A stretch of 42,000 nt of DNA from the IMG/VR virus record IMGVR_UViG_3300020185_000104, positions 1-42,000 of that record; one strand, 5' to 3'. Source of the DNA: a virus. Shown piece by piece: positions 38,714 to 42,000 of this stretch (positions are counted from its first letter, which is position 1; each line of letters starts with the position of its first letter). A model generated the notes under the pieces. The model worked only from the letters and a program-made list of their open reading frames with translations, was not told the DNA's origin and ran no database searches. The position numbers and the translations under genes are program-made.

Positions 38714-38753
38714 CAACAAGTTTGGATGGTTCTTTAAAAACGGAAACAAATGA
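38685..38753 (+). CDS. Possible 22-aa peptide
   Basis: MNVELPTWFNNKFGWFFKNG then NK. The frame overlaps the end of the previous gene and meets the next start in ATGA. It is aromatic-rich and amphipathic. Supported only by overlap geometry and by filling the gap. Confidence 0.3.
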   Translation: MNVELPTWFNNKFGWFFKNGNK

Positions 38754-38932
38754 CAACACTAGAAAAAGAATTCCCAGACATACACAAAAGTCTGATGATG
38801 AAGGCTGATGCCGAGAAGCTATTCATGCAGTTTATGCAGGTAATGAGATCACCTGAGGATGATTACTACGACGGAACACTAGATATTAAACTTAAAAAAC
38901 TATACGAAGATGGCGTGGGATACGGATTCTGA
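38750..38932 (+). CDS. Small helical protein
   Basis: 60 aa: MTTLEKEFPDIHKSLMMKAD, AEKLFMQFMQVMRSPEDDYY, then LKKLYEDGVGYGF. Helical, Met-rich and slightly acidic. Followed by an overlapping gene at 38910. No family is recognised. Confidence 0.5.
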   Translation: MTTLEKEFPDIHKSLMMKADAEKLFMQFMQVMRSPEDDYYDGTLDIKLKKLYEDGVGYGF

Positions 38933-39053
38933 AATTACACAACAGCTCTGGAGTTATGAGCGAGACGGCAAGACATACTACACCCCGTCTGGTGCATACG
39001 CTGAGAAGACAGGCACTAACATTCAACAGGTATTAAGCATTACATATGACTAA
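38910..39053 (+). CDS. Small hypothetical protein
   Basis: 47 aa: MAWDTDSEITQQLWSYERDG, KTYYTPSGAYAEKTGTNIQQ, VLSITYD. It overlaps the previous gene by 23 bases and the next by 8. The sequence is well-formed for a small beta protein and it fills an otherwise empty gap. The function is unknown. Confidence 0.5.
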   Translation: MAWDTDSEITQQLWSYERDGKTYYTPSGAYAEKTGTNIQQVLSITYD

Positions 39054-39360
39054 CGAACAAGCAATCCAAATCGTATTGAAAAACAAAGACCCATCCAACG
39101 CAGAACGTCTAGCAGCTATGTATGCTTGCGACGATATACTCGAAATGGATATTGACGTATGGCTAAGCAAAGATGTGTCAGAGTATCTACCTCAGTTCCC
39201 TGATATTGCAGAGAGTTTGGTCGAAGACCTGCTCAAAGAAGACAGCATATCAGTAGAGCGTGTGGCTAACAGCTTGACCGAAGTGTCGAGGTCTATGTAC
39301 CACTACGTTAGATTCTATGAAATTCTCAGCAGTTACGACATGGCATTGTCAGAACGCTGA
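39046..39360 (+). CDS. Small acidic helical protein
   Basis: 104 aa: MTNEQAIQIVLKNKDPSNAE, RLAAMYACDDILEMDIDVWL, then a helical acidic remainder (ESLVEDLLKEDSISVERVAN). Entirely helical by composition. It is the last gene before the structured RNA at 39361-39464 and promoter P4. No family is recognised. Confidence 0.55.
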   Translation: MTNEQAIQIVLKNKDPSNAERLAAMYACDDILEMDIDVWLSKDVSEYLPQFPDIAESLVEDLLKEDSISVERVANSLTEVSRSMYHYVRFYEILSSYDMALSER

Positions 39361-39464
39361 CAAGGGGAGAGATGGATGGTGTGCAGGGAGATCCTGCAAC
39401 GTGCCAGTTGCCTAGCGATAAGCACCATTGAGAGCATTGAGAAACAAAGTCTCTCCTTCCCTTG
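39361..39464 (+). ncRNA. Branched structured RNA of unknown type
   Basis: CAAGGG/CCCTTG (39361-39366 with 39459-39464) and GAGAGA/TCTCTC (39367-39372 with 39450-39455) form an outer helix with a 3-nt bulge. ATGGTG/CACCAT (39376-39381 with 39423-39428) stacks on the hairpin TGCAGG/CCTGCA (39382-39398). GTGC/GCAC is an alternative pairing. The -33 element of P4 lies in its 3' strand. There is no U-tract, so it is not a simple terminator. Confidence 0.6.
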
Positions 39465-39492
39465 GATTAATCACAATTAAACTTTAACTTTG
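39461..39492 (+). promoter_or_regulatory. Early promoter P4 (Bacteroidota type)
   Basis: CTTG (39461-39464), exactly 20 nt, TAACTTTG (39485-39492): one mismatch in -33 and a full -7 match. ATG 39507 follows after 14 nt. The leader box of P1-P3 is absent. It drives the replication/recombination genes. Confidence 0.75.
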
Positions 39493-39506
39493 AACCAGCA
39501 AAACGA

Positions 39507-39875
39507 ATGAATGATGACATTAAAAGGCTACAAGAGGAGTACTATGCTACCCTCGACCTCACCCCCAACACATCTAGGAAAGCACCACAAGTTCAGTCAC
39601 GAGCCGCGCTAATGGTAGCTATGGCTCAGCACATGACCAAAACGGAAGTAGGCAAAAGCTTTGGTAAAGACCACAGCACAGTAGTACACCACACTGGTCA
39701 GCACGAAGCTAATATGTTTTCATGGGATGGGTACCAAGACAAGTACCTGTTGGCTGTAAGGCTGTGCAATATGCACCTCCGATACAACAGCATTGAGGAC
39801 AAACTAAAAACTATTCGAATACAAATCAAAAGGCTAGAGGGTCTAGCTGAAAATCTAAAACAAGAACTCGTATGA
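39507..39875 (+). CDS. DnaA domain IV-like DNA-binding protein
   Basis: 122 aa. Residues 30-72 (SRAALMVAMAQHMTKTEVGK, SFGKDHSTVVHHTGQHEANM) follow the DnaA C-terminal domain: a helix 'R..amyla', then 'eIG..fG.rDHsTVlHa', the segment that reads the DnaA box. The ATPase domain is absent. The C-terminal third is a coiled coil (LKTIRIQIKRLEGLAENLKQ). It could steer replication to the DnaA boxes at 30.63 kb or compete with host DnaA. It is first in the P4 operon. Confidence 0.7.
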   Translation: MNDDIKRLQEEYYATLDLTPNTSRKAPQVQSRAALMVAMAQHMTKTEVGKSFGKDHSTVVHHTGQHEANMFSWDGYQDKYLLAVRLCNMHLRYNSIEDKLKTIRIQIKRLEGLAENLKQELV

Positions 39876-40438
39876 GTAATTACAAATTCAAGACCACGAA
39901 CATCCGTGGCAAGCAGTACGTTGAAGTCAACGAACGAATCAAGTTCTTCCGACAGGAAGAGCAGTACAAGAACTGGAGCCTTATCACAGAGTTTACTGTG
40001 CTAGACGAAGCTCAATGTGTATGCAAAGCATCGATCGTAGATGCTGACAATCGCATCATATCGGTAGGTCATGCACACGAAGTGCAAGGCAGTAGCAACA
40101 TCAACAAGACTAGCTACGTAGAGAACTGCGAGACATCGGCTATCGGTCGTGCATTGGCTATGTTGGGTATCGGTATTGATACATCAATCGCTTCAGCTAA
40201 CGAGGTGTCTGATGCAATTGCCAAGCAAGAGACCGCTGAACCTACCAAGGCTAAGAAGATGATTAAGAAGGTGCAGGAGAAGTTCGACACTGACCCACCT
40301 GAGAATATCATGGATAAGGCTGTCGCTTATATAAAGTCGCAGACCGACAAGAAGAAAGCTTATGAATCAATCGTAGGTAAGTATGGTGAAAGCCTCACAG
40401 ACAAGCAGATGTCTGGCTTACAGAAGTTTGTACGATGA
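39872..40438 (+). CDS. Single-strand annealing / ERF-like recombination protein
   Basis: 188 aa: MSNYKFKTTNIRGKQYVEVN, ERIKFFRQEEQYKNWSLITE, then HAHEVQGSSNINKTSYVENC and ETSAIGRALAMLGIG. The segment YVENCETSAIGRALAMLGIG is the mark of ERF-type or related phage single-strand annealing proteins as I remember them. The C-terminal third is Lys-rich and helical. It precedes the exonuclease gene, giving an exonuclease plus annealing pair as in Red-type systems. Confidence 0.7.
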   Translation: MSNYKFKTTNIRGKQYVEVNERIKFFRQEEQYKNWSLITEFTVLDEAQCVCKASIVDADNRIISVGHAHEVQGSSNINKTSYVENCETSAIGRALAMLGIGIDTSIASANEVSDAIAKQETAEPTKAKKMIKKVQEKFDTDPPENIMDKAVAYIKSQTDKKKAYESIVGKYGESLTDKQMSGLQKFVR

Positions 40439-40743
40439 GCAAGTACCCAGTACTAAGCCGTAAGCTAACTAACATAGCTACGTTCTCAAGCTTTCGACGT
40501 CAATGCCTCGTATCCAAGATGACTAAAAACTGGATTGATAACGACGAAGAACAGCCAATATGTACAGGGTTATACTTCATTAAGCACAAAGACTTCCTAG
40601 GTGATGTAGACATCGCAGAGTATCACATCAACACAAAGGGTAAAGCCTTTTGGTGTACCCCTGGTCAACCTACACACTGGGCTGAGATAGAAACCTATGA
40701 ATACATGCTTGAAGACGGCACACCATTATACGAAGACCAATGA
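40435..40743 (+). CDS. Small DUF551-like protein
   Basis: 102 aa. Residues 29-95 (MTKNWIDNDEEQPICTGLYF, HINTKGKAFWCTPGQPTHWA) resemble DUF551-type proteins: Trp-Ile near the start, P..G.Y.v, then THWA. The start is chosen at 40435, in a 4-base overlap, with an internal ATG at 40519 as alternative. The function is unknown. Confidence 0.55.
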   Translation: MSKYPVLSRKLTNIATFSSFRRQCLVSKMTKNWIDNDEEQPICTGLYFIKHKDFLGDVDIAEYHINTKGKAFWCTPGQPTHWAEIETYEYMLEDGTPLYEDQ

Positions 40744-41522
40744 ATATATCAGATAAATTAATGGAGCGGTACGGCAAGTCTCACTTGTCGTACTCGTCTC
40801 TCAAGCAAGCCCTAGGCGATATGGCGCAGTTCGATCGCTACATGAAGGGGGAAGTCAAATACAAATCAGATGCACTAGACTTCGGTACTATGTACGATAT
40901 GCTGTTGTTTGAACGGGACAAAGCTTTCGAGAAGTACACGGTCATGTCTCCATCTGCTATCGTAACCACGCTATCAGACAAGGCTCAAGCCTCTAAGAAA
41001 CCTACACTTACTGCCGAATACAAGGCTAAGCTGAATGAAATCAAAGAGGAAGCTGCCGAGGAAGGCAAGACAATCGTGTCAGGCGATGAGTGGAAGATGG
41101 CTAACGACATGATCGACAGGCTGGCTACATGTGGTTTGCTTGACTCTCACCTCAAGGGTGACTATCAGGTAGGGTTTCTCGAAGAACTACACGGCATACA
41201 AGTCAAAGGATTCCTCGACTGCTTAGGCGATGGATTCATCAGCGATAGTAAGTCAGCACGTAGCTCAGAGAAGTTTCGGTATGCCATCAAAGACTTCTCA
41301 TATGACATCCAAGCTTATATCTACACACAGGTGTTTGGAATAAAAGATTTCTATTGGGTTGTTCAAGAGAAAACTTACCCGTACCTTCCTGCCCTCGTTA
41401 AGTGTTCTGACTCCACCCTGTTTACAGGAGAGATGAAGTTCCATGACGCACTCAAGCGTATCACCAACTTCCTTGAGCAAGACTATAATCCACAAACAGA
41501 TTACTTAAACTATGAAGTATAA
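40740..41522 (+). CDS. PD-(D/E)XK exonuclease, RecB/lambda-exo type
   Basis: 260 aa: begins with LSYSSLKQALGDMAQFDRYM and LDFGTMYDMLLFERDKAFEK, as in RecB-like phage exonucleases that start with a 'hlSyS.lk' helix. The active site is at about 165-195: GIQVKGFLDCLGDGFISDSK with D...DSK, then DIQAYIYTQVFGIKDFYWVV with the QAxxY motif. It would resect DNA ends for the annealing protein encoded next to it. It overlaps neighbours by 4 and 11 bases. Confidence 0.8.
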   Translation: MNISDKLMERYGKSHLSYSSLKQALGDMAQFDRYMKGEVKYKSDALDFGTMYDMLLFERDKAFEKYTVMSPSAIVTTLSDKAQASKKPTLTAEYKAKLNEIKEEAAEEGKTIVSGDEWKMANDMIDRLATCGLLDSHLKGDYQVGFLEELHGIQVKGFLDCLGDGFISDSKSARSSEKFRYAIKDFSYDIQAYIYTQVFGIKDFYWVVQEKTYPYLPALVKCSDSTLFTGEMKFHDALKRITNFLEQDYNPQTDYLNYEV

Positions 41523-41619
41523 AGCGACGTTTAACCGCATACTAAACGCTACAATAGCTTTAAGCATATACACCTTATTTTTAATAACCTTTATTTTAAC
41601 CTTTAATTCATTAACATGA
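41512..41619 (+). CDS. Small single-pass membrane protein
   Basis: 35 aa: MKYKATFNRILNATIALSIY then TLFLITFILTFNSLT. After a short positive N-terminus there is one membrane helix. It overlaps both neighbours (11 and 4 bases), so it is co-translated between exonuclease and SSB-like genes. The role is unknown. Confidence 0.6.
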   Translation: MKYKATFNRILNATIALSIYTLFLITFILTFNSLT

Positions 41620-41918
41620 GTGAACAAACAAAGAAGTACGAGAGCGTACTAGTAGGCTGGGCCGATGAGCCAAGCTACAACGAAAATGGCGAGTTGATGG
41701 GGTGGTCTTTCCGCCTCAAGGACAACGAGCTTAAGGATGCCATCGACCAGTACACCACCAAGCGTGATGCACAGGGTCAGGGCGGTAACGTTCGATTCCG
41801 ACTATTTATGTCGAAGAATGGAAAGCCATGCCTGAGCGTGTGGGATCCTAATAGCGAGGCGGCGCAGGAGCGGCGTACATCAACCAAAGCTGAAGGGTCT
41901 TCTGACCTTCCATTCTAA
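41616..41918 (+). CDS. SSB-like protein with acidic SDLPF tip
   Basis: 100 aa: MSEQTKKYESVLVGWADEPS, then SFRLKDNELKDAIDQYTTKR, NVRFRLFMSKNGKPCLSVWD and a disordered tail ending AEGSSDLPF. The tail copies the C-terminal tip of single-strand DNA-binding proteins (acidic residues then PF), which recruits repair enzymes. The body shows beta strands compatible with an OB-like fold, not proven. It lies with exonuclease and annealing protein, as expected. Confidence 0.6.
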   Translation: MSEQTKKYESVLVGWADEPSYNENGELMGWSFRLKDNELKDAIDQYTTKRDAQGQGGNVRFRLFMSKNGKPCLSVWDPNSEAAQERRTSTKAEGSSDLPF

Positions 41919-41940
41919 TAGGTTGTTATATCGGAAAATG

Positions 41941-41972
41941 AGGGGTGGAGCGAAAGCTCTGCCCCTTTCTTT
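41941..41972 (+). terminator. Rho-independent terminator
   Basis: GGGGTGGAGC (41942-41951), loop GAAA, GCTCTGCCCC (41956-41965), two wobble pairs in the middle, followed by TTTCTTTCC. It ends the P4 operon behind the SSB-like gene. Confidence 0.8.
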
Positions 41973-41983
41973 CCTCTACTATT

Positions 41984-42000
41984 ATGGGACGACCTATATA
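41984..42000 (+). CDS. Start of the next gene (cut by window edge)
   Basis: ATG GGA CGA CCT ATA TA: MGRPI and then the window ends. It follows the terminator by 12 bases. Nothing can be said on function. Confidence 0.4.

Noticed and set aside
39361-39464. Hammerhead reading of the branched RNA
   Set aside because: GAAAC and GTC occur in the right order and the outer helix could be stem I, but the CTGATGA core is replaced by TGGATGG and stem III would have only two pairs.
1-42000. Integrase, repressor or attachment site
   Set aside because: No gene with recombinase or repressor signature was seen; the two-HTH protein at 37774 lacks catalytic segments, and the tRNA shows no duplicated 3' end in the window.

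Overview
This window looks like part of a tailed double-stranded DNA phage genome (Caudoviricetes) infecting a Bacteroidota, probably flavobacterial, host. The host inference rests on four promoters of the Bacteroidota type (TTTG or CTTG, exactly 20 nt, then TANNTTTG) and on the absence of Shine-Dalgarno-driven starts. The terminase, the long portal, the two putative neck genes and the start of a gene resembling the stabilisation protein of crAss-like phages suggest a distant relative of that group. This is recall from family knowledge, not a search. No integrase, repressor or attachment site is visible, so the phage looks lytic.

Layout. From 30.37 kb leftwards almost everything is on the minus strand and forms the late block: small basic proteins, an M15 peptidase endolysin, a GroES-like protein, tRNA-Arg(TCT), terminase, portal, a baseplate or fibre region, small basic Gly-Gly-motif proteins, scaffold-like protein, major capsid, two paralogous small virion proteins, neck proteins and the cut stabilisation gene. 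The fibre region has three large genes built from repeats resembling the catalytic domain of GH54 alpha-L-arabinofuranosidase B, two of them followed by a small paralogous partner gene. Genes overlap by one base (TAATG or TGATG) again and again. A motif reading TATATTTG on the minus strand recurs just before late genes.

From 31.26 kb rightwards everything is on the plus strand and forms the early block: a lysine-rich histone-like protein, small unknown proteins, two exported proteins, an HTH protein, a DnaA-domain-IV-like protein, a single-strand-annealing protein, a PD-(D/E)XK exonuclease and an SSB-like protein with an acidic SDLPF tip. The 0.9 kb divergent region between the blocks carries two perfect DnaA boxes and a dense array of hairpins, and is the best origin candidate. 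The DnaA-like gene product could act on those boxes.

The most unusual part is RNA. At 32.67-32.72 kb there is a complete type I hammerhead ribozyme right after a stop codon. At 33.12 and 34.6 kb two intergenic RNAs have a tRNA-type acceptor stem plus a perfect T-arm but no D-arm or convincing anticodon arm. A further branched RNA lies at 39.4 kb. Three early promoters share a leader with a covarying small hairpin and a 13-nt box ending exactly 3 nt before the start codon. From about 30.4 to 33.2 kb, coding and non-coding DNA alike is packed with 6-8 bp stems with 2-5 nt loops. Together these suggest that the early transcripts are cut and structured by RNA elements, an inference that needs RNA data.
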